Positions 1-7,723 of a stretch of 64,000 nt of DNA are shown here, in pieces. The translations under genes were made by a program, and so were the position numbers. The DNA comes from an uncultured Lachnospiraceae bacterium (GTDB lineage Bacteria; Bacillota; Clostridia; Lachnospirales; Lachnospiraceae): NCBI GenBank assembly GCA_947630595.1, contig CANRIG010000002.1, positions 1 through 64,000 on the forward strand, given 5' to 3'. Positions within the stretch are counted from its first letter, which is position 1; every line of letters begins with the position of its first letter. The notes beneath the pieces were generated by a model. It ran no database searches and was not told the origin of the DNA. It saw nothing but the letters and a program-made list of their open reading frames with translations.

Positions 1-584
1 GTCAGCGTGTGTTCCTCGATGAAATTTTCGTCTGTATCCCACAGCTTTTCCAGAAGCAGATTGCGGGTAAGTACCTGTCTCTGATTTTTACAAAACAGGT
101 TCAGCATACGAAACTCCATAGAGGAAAGTGACAGCGGACGGCCGTTCAGGCTGGCTGTCTGTTCCGAAAAGTCCAGAAACAATTTGCTGTCGTCATAAAT
201 ATCTCTCGGCGCTTTGTGGTGTTCCAGCACAGAGAACATAGCCTTGATTTTCCGCTGCAGGGCCCCAATGGAAAACGGCTTTGTGATGTAATCTACCGCC
301 CCGGCTTCATAGCCCCGTATCTGGTCGCTTTCCTGATCGTTGGCGGTCAGGAAGATCACCAGCGTATCGGGATGATTTGGCTTTATGAGTTTGCACAGCT
401 CATAGCCATTGCCATCCGGCAGGTTTATATCCAGCAGGACCAGGTCATATTCACAGGCGGTCAGTTTAGCGGCGGCAGTACGGGCATTGAGGGCTCCTGT
501 CGCTTCGTATCCGTCAGAGGCAAGATTATAAGCCAGCGTTTTATTCAAAAGGCTGTCGTCCTCAACAATTAAAATGCGTTTCAT
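1..584 (-). CDS. OmpR/PhoB-family response regulator (3' end cut by window)
   Basis: This gene is absent from the ORF track because it runs off the window edge. I read it from the ATG at 584, which has GAGAGGGG upstream. The receiver domain opens with MKRILIVEDD, has a phospho-acceptor Asp near residue 52 in LLDINLPDG and a conserved Lys near residue 102 in ITKPFS. It is followed by a winged-helix part (SLSSMEFRMLNLFCKN, then LTRNLLLEKLW). About 194 codons are present, and the family is usually 220-235 residues, so about 30-40 C-terminal residues are missing. It should act as a DNA-binding transcription factor phosphorylated by a sensor kinase, probably encoded to the left. It starts 19 nt after mutM stops, so it may be cotranscribed with mutM. 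Confidence 0.9.
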   Translation of the reverse strand, partial: MKRILIVEDDSLLNKTLAYNLASDGYEATGALNARTAAAKLTACEYDLVLLDINLPDGNGYELCKLIKPNHPDTLVIFLTANDQESDQIRGYEAGAVDYITKPFSIGALQRKIKAMFSVLEHHKAPRDIYDDSKLFLDFSEQTASLNGRPLSLSSMEFRMLNLFCKNQRQVLTRNLLLEKLWDTDENFIEEHTL

Positions 585-603
585 CTTGTATTCCCCTCTC
601 AAG

Positions 604-1437
604 CTATGGGAGCTCCGCCTGACAGGCGGGGCAGAATACGCTGCTCCTGCCGCCGACGACCGTGCGGCAGAGAATTTCCCCGCAGACCGGGCAGGGGCTT
701 CCGGCGTGTCCGTACACCTGCAGAAACGGCGTATTCCGGTACTCCTGTCCGCGGCCTTTCAGGTATTCCTCCGGCGTAACGGCGTTCTTTTCCGTAAAAA
801 AGCGAAGCCGTTCCGGGATCTCCGCCGCAAGGCGCTCCCATTCCTCCTCCGTCAAACTGCCCGCGGGGCGGGTGGGACAAATGTGCGCCGCAAACAGAAT
901 TTCGTCGGAATAAATGTTTCCGATTCCGGCAATCACGCTCTGGTCAAGAAGGCACTCCTTGACCGCTTTTTTTCGTTTTCCGAAAGCGCTGCGCAGGTAT
1001 TCGGCGGAAAGGCGGGCGTCCTCCGGTTCCATGCCCAGCCTGTCCATGCCGCTGCAGGTATCCGCTTCTCCCGCGCGAAGCAGCCAGAAGCGTCCGAAGC
1101 GGCGGGTATCGCAAAAGCGGAGCTCCCTGCCGTCATCCAGCTGAAAAATCAGGTGCGTATGCTTCTCCACCGGGTAATCCGCGGGCGTTAAAAGCAGGCG
1201 GCCGGTCATCCGCAAATGCAGAATAACCCGGTCGCCGCCCGCAAGACACAGCGTCAGAAATTTTCCGCGCCGCTCCATATGATCCACTGTCTGTCCGGCA
1301 AGACGTCCGCAGAACTCCTCCGCGCCGGGGTGCGCGATAATCTCCGGGCGTTTCGCCGTGACGTGTCTGACTGCCAGCCCGCGCAGCTGCGGCTCCAGCA
1401 CTCTCCTGATACTTTCTACTTCCGGCAGTTCCGGCAT
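604..1437 (-). CDS. mutM: Formamidopyrimidine-DNA glycosylase (Fpg/MutM)
   Basis: Base-excision repair glycosylase and AP lyase that removes 8-oxoguanine. The N-terminus MPELPEVESIRR is diagnostic: Pro2 is the nucleophile after Met removal and Glu3 is catalytic. A C-terminal zinc finger is visible as CPVCG and CPAC. The ORF track extends to 1602, but the true start must be the ATG at 1437, because Pro2 has to be the free N-terminus and GGAGGAGAGAAAC precedes it. This gives 277 residues, normal for the family. The extra 55 upstream residues in the track are decayed copies of the start region (see the repeat entry). It lies downstream of the CorC-like gene and upstream of the response regulator, all on the minus strand. 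Confidence 0.96.
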   Translation of the reverse strand: MPELPEVESIRRVLEPQLRGLAVRHVTAKRPEIIAHPGAEEFCGRLAGQTVDHMERRGKFLTLCLAGGDRVILHLRMTGRLLLTPADYPVEKHTHLIFQLDDGRELRFCDTRRFGRFWLLRAGEADTCSGMDRLGMEPEDARLSAEYLRSAFGKRKKAVKECLLDQSVIAGIGNIYSDEILFAAHICPTRPAGSLTEEEWERLAAEIPERLRFFTEKNAVTPEEYLKGRGQEYRNTPFLQVYGHAGSPCPVCGEILCRTVVGGRSSVFCPACQAELP

Positions 1438-1665
1438 GTTTCTCTCCTCCGTTCTGCCTCCGGCAGTTCCGGTATGCTTTTTCTTCCGTTCTGTTTCCGG
1501 CAGTTCCGGTATGTTTCTTTTTTCCGTCCTGCCTCCGGCAGTTCCGGTATGTTTCTTTCCTCTGTTTTGCCTCCGACAGCTCAGATCTGCTTTTTCTCCC
1601 ATTCTGCCTCCGGCAGTCCCGGTATGCTTTTCCTTCGTTCTGTTTCTGGCAGTTCAGGCATCTTC
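1422..1665 (-). repeat. Seven tandem copies (~37 bp) of the mutM ribosome site and start region
   Basis: The motif CCGGCAGTTCCGG (plus strand) recurs with starts near 1422, 1460, 1497, 1535, 1573, 1610 and 1646, a spacing of 36-38 bp. On the minus strand each unit reads as a purine-rich Shine-Dalgarno-like stretch followed by (A)TACCGGAACTGCCGG, which is the mutM start ATG-CCG-GAA-CTG-CCG with ATG mostly changed to ATA. The copy farthest upstream keeps an ATG that overlaps the TGA stop of the preceding gene. Confidence 0.9.
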
Positions 1666-2934
1666 TTCCTCTGCGCGTTCCGTCTCCGGCAGGATCAGGC
1701 GCACCGCCTCGATGCGGTTTTTGTCCATCTGGTCGACGATGAGGCGGATTCCATCCGGCGTGGTCACAAAATCCCGCTCCTCTGGCACGCGGTCGAGCTG
1801 CTCAATGATCAGGCCGCCGACCGAGTCGTATTCCTCGGAATCCAGATTGAGGCCCAGCGCGTCGTTGATGTCGTCCAGCTTGACGGAACCCTCGATCAGA
1901 TATTCATGCTCGGAGAGCTTCTGAATCAGGTCTTTTTCATCCTCGTCATACTCGTCGCGGATTTCCCCGACGATTTCCTCCAGCAGGTCTTCCAGCGAAA
2001 TCATACCCACGGCCGCGCCGTACTCGTCGAGCACGATGGCGATGCTGACGGAATTTTTCTGCATCTCGATCAGAAGCTCGGAGGTCTTTTTGTATTCGTA
2101 CGTGTAATACGGCTCATACATAATATCGGCCACGCGGAAATGCTCCGTATCGCCGCTGAAGAAAAAGTTCTTGATATGCACGATGCCGGTGATATTGGCC
2201 CGGTCGTCCCGGTACACCGGGAGCCGCGAATATTTTTCCGAGTGGAAAATCTCCCGGAGTTCGGCGTAGGTGGCGGATTCGCTGACGGTCACCATGTCCG
2301 CGCGCGGCACCATCACCTCTTTGGCCTGGGAATCCCCGAAATCCACAACATTATAAATCATCTGCCGCTCTTCCTTTTCGATCACGCCCTCCTTGTGGCT
2401 GACGTCGACGATGGTGCGCAGCTCTTTTTCCGTAATGGTGTTCAGCGGGCTGGCCGCATCGACGTGCAGCAGCTTCAGCAGAACGCGGCAGATGCAGTTG
2501 ATCACGAAAATCACCGGCGTTAGCAGCTTCATCAGCAGCAGAATCACGGAGGCATAGGCGAGCGAAAGCCGCTCTGCGTTTGCCGTCGCGTAGGTCTTGG
2601 GCGTAATCTCGCCGAAAATCAGGATCGTGATCGTGAGAATACCGGTGACGGTGCCCACCGCCCCCTTGCCCATGATCTGAATTGCAATCGCTGTGGCCAG
2701 CGCCGTGCAGAGGTTGTTGACCAGATTGTTGCCGATCAGGATCGTGCTCAGCATCCGCGAGGAATCCCCGACCACCCTCAGTACCGTGGCGGCCCGCTTG
2801 TCGCCGGACTCCGCCATCGACTGCAGGCGGATGCGGTTTACCACCGTGAGCGCAGTCTCCGCAGAAGAAAAGAAAGCCGACAGTGCGACCAGAATAATCA
2901 GCGCCAATATTCGTATGGCGTCATCGGAAGCCAA
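1654..2934 (-). CDS. CorC/HlyC-family membrane transporter (DUF21-CBS-CorC_HlyC)
   Basis: A 426-residue protein. The N-terminal DUF21 membrane domain (about residues 1-190) has hydrophobic segments and the family motif [18 protein letters not shown] pair of CBS domains (about 200-320; [35 protein letters not shown]) and a C-terminal CorC_HlyC domain (about 335-420; [11 protein letters not shown]) follow. Relatives are linked to Mg2+/Co2+ export or resistance; the old name hemolysin C is misleading. The start appears to be TTG at 2934, preceded by AGAGGAG at 8 nt, with no better in-frame ATG. Its C-terminal codons (LPETER) fall in the repeat array shared with mutM, and its TGA overlaps a vestigial ATGCCTGAA start. 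Confidence 0.93.
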   Translation of the reverse strand: MASDDAIRILALIILVALSAFFSSAETALTVVNRIRLQSMAESGDKRAATVLRVVGDSSRMLSTILIGNNLVNNLCTALATAIAIQIMGKGAVGTVTGILTITILIFGEITPKTYATANAERLSLAYASVILLLMKLLTPVIFVINCICRVLLKLLHVDAASPLNTITEKELRTIVDVSHKEGVIEKEERQMIYNVVDFGDSQAKEVMVPRADMVTVSESATYAELREIFHSEKYSRLPVYRDDRANITGIVHIKNFFFSGDTEHFRVADIMYEPYYTYEYKKTSELLIEMQKNSVSIAIVLDEYGAAVGMISLEDLLEEIVGEIRDEYDEDEKDLIQKLSEHEYLIEGSVKLDDINDALGLNLDSEEYDSVGGLIIEQLDRVPEERDFVTTPDGIRLIVDQMDKNRIEAVRLILPETERAEEEDA

Positions 2935-2981
2935 AAAATCATCTCCTCTTAAATGTCAAACATCAGAAACAATTATTGAAA

Positions 2982-3010
2982 ATCATACAATATTTCTCTG
3001 TGAATTGCAA
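2982..3010 (-). promoter_or_regulatory. Sigma-A promoter for the CorC-like gene operon
   Basis: On the minus strand TTGCAA is separated by exactly 17 bp from TATGAT, about 48 bp upstream of the TTG start. It lies in the divergent gap with the TIGR04086 gene. Confidence 0.7.
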
Positions 3011-3114
3011 TGTAAAGTTGTGTCAATCGGCATGTGATTCCGAAAACGCTCATATAAATGTAGGGAAAAGGGAATGCAGCCGCATTCCCTGAAAACCGGA
3101 AAGGAAGAAAGCTT

Positions 3115-3492
3115 ATGGAACGAATATCCGGGCGCGCGGGAATCGCGGCGAGCATGCTGAAAGGACTGGTGATCGCCGCCCTGTTTACGGTGGCTGCGCT
3201 TCTGATTCTGGCGTTTATCTCGCTGAAACTGGAGCCGGACGCGAGGAAAATGGAAATCGGCATCCTGATCACCTATGTCGCCGCCTGCTTCGCCGGCGGG
3301 TGGTACTGCGGCCACAAGGCGGGCCGGCGAAAATTTCTGTGGGGCCTTTTGCTGGGCGCGCTGTATTTCCTGCTGCTGTTCGCCGTCTCCGGAATGGGGG
3401 AACGGGACCTCCAGTCCGATCTGCTGCAGAGCCTGACCTCCCTGCTGGCCTGCGCGGCAGGCGGCATGCTTGGCGGAATTGTCGCCTCGTAG
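3115..3492 (+). CDS. TIGR04086-family membrane protein
   Basis: A 125-residue protein with four hydrophobic segments (GLVIAALFTVAALLILAFI, IGILITYVAACFAGG, FLWGLLLGALYFLLLFAV, SLLACAAGGMLGGIV). The pattern fits the TIGR04086 family of small four-helix membrane proteins found in Clostridia. Function is unknown. The ATG at 3115 is preceded by GGAAAGGAAGAAAGCTT, a good ribosome site. It is divergent from the CorC-like gene and upstream of rho in the same direction, separated by about 250 bp that include a probable separate rho promoter. Confidence 0.8.
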   Translation: MERISGRAGIAASMLKGLVIAALFTVAALLILAFISLKLEPDARKMEIGILITYVAACFAGGWYCGHKAGRRKFLWGLLLGALYFLLLFAVSGMGERDLQSDLLQSLTSLLACAAGGMLGGIVAS

Positions 3493-3545
3493 GAGGCAAA
3501 ATGTGCGCCGCCCGCGCAGGGCTGCGCACAGCCGAAAAATTTTAC

Positions 3546-3574
3546 TTCCCTTTTTTATTTTAATGTGATATAGT
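3546..3574 (+). promoter_or_regulatory. Probable rho promoter (extended -10) with long leader
   Basis: TGATATAGT gives a TGN extended -10 (TATAGT at 3569-3574) with only a weak -35 (TTCCCT) 17 bp upstream. It would leave a leader of about 165 nt before rho. Confidence 0.5.
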
Positions 3575-3744
3575 AGGAAAAACGGGCGCAGCGTACCGAA
3601 AACGCTGTTTTGCCGGTTTATTCTACAGACTCGTTTCTGTCGGTTCAGACAATTATTCCGATTGGCAACTTTTCAGCAACAGCTTGACAGGTTTCCGCTG
3701 CGTTTAAAAACGGCAGGCGGCGAGAAAGTGAAACAGAGGTGGAT

Positions 3745-5466
3745 ATGAGAGAAAAATATGAGTCATTGTCTCTGGTGATTTTGAAGGATTTGGCCAAGGC
3801 CAGAGGCATGCGGGGAATTTCGGGTATGAAAAAGAGCGAGGTCATTGAGGCCATGCTGGCCCAGGACGAGCTCGACAAAGCTGCGGCTGCACAGCAAGAG
3901 CAGCCGGAGAAAGAGACGGTTTCACAGCAGAAAGCTGCGGAGAACAGCGCTCCGGAGCAGAGCGTTGCGGAAAACGGAACGCCGGATCAGGACGCTGCGG
4001 CGGGCGACGTCATACGCCCGCGCAGAAATGTGCGGAGCCAGACACGCAGCAATCGGCCGGAACGCAATGAGCGCACAGAGCGTAATGAGCGTGCAGAAAG
4101 GGCCGACCGGCAGGAACGTGCGGAACGTACTGACCGGGCGGAACGCAGCAATGACCGGACAGAACGTACTGAGCGTGCGGAACGTAACGACTATGCCGAG
4201 CGCAACGATCGTCAGGAACGTATGGAACGTACAGAACGCACTAACCGGACAGAGCGCATGGAACAAACGGATCGCAGCAACGACCGGCAGGAACGCCCCG
4301 ATAATGCCGACCGGCCGCCGGGAGAGCTGTCCCAGCTTGACAGCGGCATCGTGGCCACCGGCATTCTGGAGGTCATGCCGGACGGCTTCGGCTTCATCCG
4401 CAGCGACAATTATCTTCCGGGCGAGAACGACGTGTACGTCTCTCCGTCCCAGATTCGCAAATTTAATCTGAAAACCGGAGACATCATTTCCGGCAATACC
4501 AGAATCCGCGCGCAGCAGGAGAAGTTCGGAGCGCTTCTGTATCTGCGCAGCATCAACGGCAAATCGCCCTCGGAGGCGATGCGCCGCTGCAATTTTGAGG
4601 ACATGACGCCGATCTTTCCGAACGAGCGCATGCGCATGGAGCGCGGCTCCAGAGCAGTGGCGATGCGGATCGTGGACCTGTTTTCGCCGATCGGCAAGGG
4701 CCAGCGCGGCATGATCGTCTCCCAGCCCAAGGCCGGAAAGACAACGCTTTTGAAGGATGTGGCGCATTCCATCCTGCTGAACGACCCCAATATGAAGCTT
4801 CTGATCCTGCTGATCGACGAGCGCCCGGAGGAAGTGACCGACATCAAGGAAGCCATCCGCGGCGACAACGTGGAGGTCATTTACTCCACCTTCGATGAGC
4901 TTCCGGAGCATCACAAGCGGGTGTCTGAGATGGTGATCGAGCGCGCAAAGCGCCTCGTCGAGCAAAAGGAAAACGTGACGATTCTGCTTGACAGCATCAC
5001 GCGCCTGGCGCGCGCCTACAATCTGACCGTTCCGCCCAGCGGGCGCACCCTGTCCGGCGGCCTCGACCCGGCGGCGCTGCACATGCCGAAGCGTTTCTTC
5101 GGCGCCGCCCGCAACATGCGCGAGGGCGGCAGCCTGACGATCCTGGCGACGGCGCTGGTGGACACCGGCAGCAAGATGGACGACGTCGTCTACGAGGAAT
5201 TTAAGGGCACCGGCAACATGGAACTGGTGCTGGACCGCAAGCTTTCCGAAAAGCGCGTTTTCCCGGCGATCGATATCCCGAAATCGGGCACGCGGCGCGA
5301 GGATCTGCTGCTCGACCGTGACGAGCAGGAGGCGGTTTACATCATGCGGCGCGCCTTAAACGGCATGAAATCCGACGAGGCCGTGGAGAACATTCTCAAT
5401 ATGTTCGTACACACACGCGACAACCGCGAGCTGGTGCAGAAGGTGCGGCGGCAGAAATACATCTGA
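3745..5466 (+). CDS. rho: Transcription termination factor Rho
   Basis: Hexameric RNA-dependent ATPase that ends transcription. The order is a Rho_N helical domain (residues 1-40, [13 protein letters not shown]), an Arg/Glu/Asp/Asn-rich linker of about 100 residues ([10 protein letters not shown]-type repeats), an OB-fold RNA-binding domain (about 195-272, [20 protein letters not shown]), and the ATPase core with Walker A PKAGKTTL near 330 and Walker [14 protein letters not shown] near 352. The track starts at GTG 3739, but the ATG at 3745 is preferred, with AGAGGTGG just upstream, giving 573 residues. Length exceeds the roughly 420-residue E. coli protein because of the linker, which is common in Gram-positive Rho. 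A strong intrinsic terminator follows. Confidence 0.97.
   Translation: MREKYESLSLVILKDLAKARGMRGISGMKKSEVIEAMLAQDELDKAAAAQQEQPEKETVSQQKAAENSAPEQSVAENGTPDQDAAAGDVIRPRRNVRSQTRSNRPERNERTERNERAERADRQERAERTDRAERSNDRTERTERAERNDYAERNDRQERMERTERTNRTERMEQTDRSNDRQERPDNADRPPGELSQLDSGIVATGILEVMPDGFGFIRSDNYLPGENDVYVSPSQIRKFNLKTGDIISGNTRIRAQQEKFGALLYLRSINGKSPSEAMRRCNFEDMTPIFPNERMRMERGSRAVAMRIVDLFSPIGKGQRGMIVSQPKAGKTTLLKDVAHSILLNDPNMKLLILLIDERPEEVTDIKEAIRGDNVEVIYSTFDELPEHHKRVSEMVIERAKRLVEQKENVTILLDSITRLARAYNLTVPPSGRTLSGGLDPAALHMPKRFFGAARNMREGGSLTILATALVDTGSKMDDVVYEEFKGTGNMELVLDRKLSEKRVFPAIDIPKSGTRREDLLLDRDEQEAVYIMRRALNGMKSDEAVENILNMFVHTRDNRELVQKVRRQKYI
4040..4310 (+). repeat. In-frame degenerate repeats in the Rho linker
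   Basis: Short GAACGTACTGAG- and GCGGAACGT-like units, mostly 9-12 bp with longer 30-36 bp periodicities, encode ERTER, ERAER and NDRQER strings. The reading frame is kept throughout. The segment is strongly charged and probably disordered, and may contribute to RNA binding. Confidence 0.75.
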
Positions 5467-5799
5467 TCGCCGCCCGGCGCACTTTTGTATCTGACCCATT
5501 GGTATATGGCCGATTGTATCTGGCCTATTGGATACAGCGCATTGGATATAACTCACTTTTGCATACAGACCAGTACACAAGAATATTATGTGAAAAAACG
5601 GGGCCTGCCGCAAAATAAATCACTATTTTGCGGCAGGTCTTTTCTTTTATTTTTGCTTTCTTTTATTTTTGCTTTCTTTTATCTTTTTTACCCTTTTATC
5701 TTTTACCTTTATCTTTTACAGCGTCTTTTACTTTTATCTTTTTTCAGCATATCGTTTCCCGCAGGATTCTTTTCACCTTTTACAGCGGCCCATGTCGCG
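5467..5799. other. Gap between rho and the convergent NlpC/P60 gene
   Basis: After the rho stop come degenerate 15-16 bp repeats of the type GTATCTGACCCATTG (about 5488-5560). The first resembles the rho 3' end (ATACATCTGATCG). The rho terminator follows, then a pyrimidine-rich tract (5638-5745) of TTTTATCTTTTAC-like units. I see no gene here. Confidence 0.7.
5604..5650 (+). terminator. Intrinsic terminator of rho
   Basis: A perfect 14-bp stem, CCTGCCGCAAAATA and TATTTTGCGGCAGG, has a 6-nt loop and is followed by TCTTTTCTTTT. Confidence 0.93.
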
Positions 5800-7599
5800 T
5801 CAGTCGGTGATAATCCGCGTCGCCCACACCGCATTTCCGTCGATGCCGGAGGTGATGATGCCGACTCTCCTGCCGGCCGCCTGCACGACCTGCCCATTGC
5901 CGATGTACATGCTGACGTGATAGACGTAGCCGTGCCGCGCATAAAAGATCAGATCGCCCGGCGCAGCCGAGGAAACCGGAATCTGCATGCCGTAACCGGC
6001 CTGATCCTCCGCCACACGCGGCAGCGAATAGCCGAAGTTCGCGTAAACGCTCTGCACAAAGCCGGAGCAGTCCGCTCCCTGGGTCAGGCTCGTGCCGCCC
6101 CAGACGTAGGGATTGCCGACAAACTGCAGCGCAAATTTTACGATCGCCTCCCGCGTCCTGGCCGCCTGGGAGGCCTCCTTTACCGAGGTCAGCGTATAAT
6201 AGCAGGCCTTGTTGTCCTCCGGGCTGATCAGCACCTCCGCCAGCGGCATATTTTTCTCGCCCTGATCGGACACTTCGCTCGCGGCCGCGCTGCCGGTGAT
6301 CAGGTCGTCCCTGCTCACAAACCCGCGGGCGCTGCCGGACTCCACGAACACCCAGTCGCTGTCGGTGTCGGCCAGCATGTAACACAACGCTCCGTCCTCC
6401 AGAGTGCCGACCGCGCGCGAACCGGCGTTCTTCTGCTCGTAGATCGTCACCCTGCCGGATGCCAGCGCGTACTGCAGGGAGGCCATAACCTCCTGCACCG
6501 TCGTGTGCGTATGGTCAAAAGCCGCATTCTCCGACCGCGCGACCAGAAGCCGCGCCTGCGTCAGCTCGTCCATCCCCTTTACGTTCACAATCCGCTGCGC
6601 AACGTCGTCGCAGACGGCGTCGTCTGCTTTGATAAATCCGCGGACATTGCCGGACTCGATGTAATACCAGCCGTCCCCCTTGTCCTCCAGGATGTAACAG
6701 CAGCCGTAAAGGTTCAGACTGCCGACCTCTTTCGACTCCCCGGATTTCTCCTCATATACCTTTGCGCCGTCTCTGCTGCTGATAATCGCATAGCGCTTTT
6801 CCACCTGCGTGAAGCGAAATTCCTGCTCGATCTCCGGAGGAGTAACGATATGCTGATGGGCAAGCAGCGCCTCGTTCGTGCCGTATCCGAGCGGTTCCTC
6901 GGATTCCGTCTCTGTTTCCTTCTCTTTTTTCTTTGTCTCCTTTTCTGTCTCCGTCTCCGGTTCGGTAACCTGCTCCGTCGCCGGGGCTTCAGTGGCCGGA
7001 GGCTGTGTCTCCGCCGGTACTTCGGTGGCCGGCGGCTGCGTCTCCGCCGGTATTTCCGTTGCCGGCGGCTGTGTCTCCGCCGGGGCTTCGGTCGCCGGCG
7101 GCTGCGTCTCCGTCTGCGAAGACTCCGTCGGCGCTGTCGTTGACGTCTCCGTCTGCGAAGGCTCCGTCGGCGCCGTCGTTGACGTCTCCGTCTGTGAAGG
7201 CTCCGTCGGCGCCGTCGTTGACGTCTCCGTCTGCGAGGGTTCCGTTGCCGATGGCTGTTTCTCCGTCTGCGGAGGTTCCGTCGCCGGCTGTTTCTCCGTC
7301 TGCGGAGGTTCCGTCGGCTGGGACTCCGTCGGCGGCTGTGTCTCCGTTGGCTGGGACTCCGTCGGCTGGGATTCCGTCGGCGGCGTCGCTGACGGCTCCG
7401 TCGGGGAAGAATTGGGGCCGGACTCTTCATTCCGCGGCTTTCCCTCTTCGTCTGAACCCGTCTTTTTGCTCTCCTCCGCATACGCCGTCAGTGCGCCGCG
7501 GGTTATCCTGTCGTTATGGTAATAACCGCCGCCCATTGCGTCCGCCGCCAAAGCAAGCACCAGACACAGGGCCGCTGTCAGTAATGTCTTCTTTCTCAT
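5800..7599 (-). CDS. Secreted SH3-NlpC/P60 cell-wall endopeptidase
   Basis: A 599-residue exported peptidoglycan hydrolase. A signal peptide covers about residues 1-22 (MRKKTLLTAALCLVLALA). A Thr/Pro/Glu-rich low-complexity spacer spans about 65-245, built from TEPSQTETSTTAP units (three copies) and ETQPPATEAPA units (four copies). Two SH3-like domains follow (about 265-330 with GWYYIESGNVRGFI and 375-445 with DWVFVESGSARGFV), then a C-terminal NlpC/P60 domain (about 485-599). The catalytic Cys is near 509 in GADCSGF and the catalytic His near 561 in YHVSMYIGNG. The family cleaves D-gamma-glutamyl to diamino-acid bonds in stem peptides. It has its own promoter and is convergent with rho. Confidence 0.93.
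   Translation of the reverse strand: MRKKTLLTAALCLVLALAADAMGGGYYHNDRITRGALTAYAEESKKTGSDEEGKPRNEESGPNSSPTEPSATPPTESQPTESQPTETQPPTESQPTEPPQTEKQPATEPPQTEKQPSATEPSQTETSTTAPTEPSQTETSTTAPTEPSQTETSTTAPTESSQTETQPPATEAPAETQPPATEIPAETQPPATEVPAETQPPATEAPATEQVTEPETETEKETKKKEKETETESEEPLGYGTNEALLAHQHIVTPPEIEQEFRFTQVEKRYAIISSRDGAKVYEEKSGESKEVGSLNLYGCCYILEDKGDGWYYIESGNVRGFIKADDAVCDDVAQRIVNVKGMDELTQARLLVARSENAAFDHTHTTVQEVMASLQYALASGRVTIYEQKNAGSRAVGTLEDGALCYMLADTDSDWVFVESGSARGFVSRDDLITGSAAASEVSDQGEKNMPLAEVLISPEDNKACYYTLTSVKEASQAARTREAIVKFALQFVGNPYVWGGTSLTQGADCSGFVQSVYANFGYSLPRVAEDQAGYGMQIPVSSAAPGDLIFYARHGYVYHVSMYIGNGQVVQAAGRRVGIITSGIDGNAVWATRIITD
6950..7430 (-). repeat. Minisatellite encoding the Thr/Pro/Glu spacer of the hydrolase
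   Basis: Plus-strand units such as GACGTCTCCGTCTGCGAAGG (39-bp period, about four copies) and GGCGGCTGTGTCTCCGCCGG (33-bp period, four copies) keep the reading frame. Near-identical neighbouring copies suggest recent expansion. Confidence 0.85.
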
Positions 7600-7686
7600 T
7601 GCATCTTCTCCGAAATCATATGTTCGGCATCCCCCTGCAAAGCCGTACTCCCCTGAAATATTACATATTTATGAACATTCTTTTTC

Positions 7687-7715
7687 ACTTTATCACAAAC
7701 GTACCAAATTGTAAA
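7687..7715 (-). promoter_or_regulatory. Promoter of the NlpC/P60 gene
   Basis: On the minus strand TTTACA, a 17-bp spacer and TAAAGT lie about 90 bp upstream of the ATG at 7599, just beyond the stop of the neighbouring ATPase gene. Confidence 0.65.
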
Positions 7716-7723
7716 GGCCCGCA

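Noticed and set aside
5638-5745. Pyrimidine-rich tract as a gene or regulatory RNA
   Set aside because: It is a simple-sequence stretch after the rho terminator without structure beyond T/C repeats.
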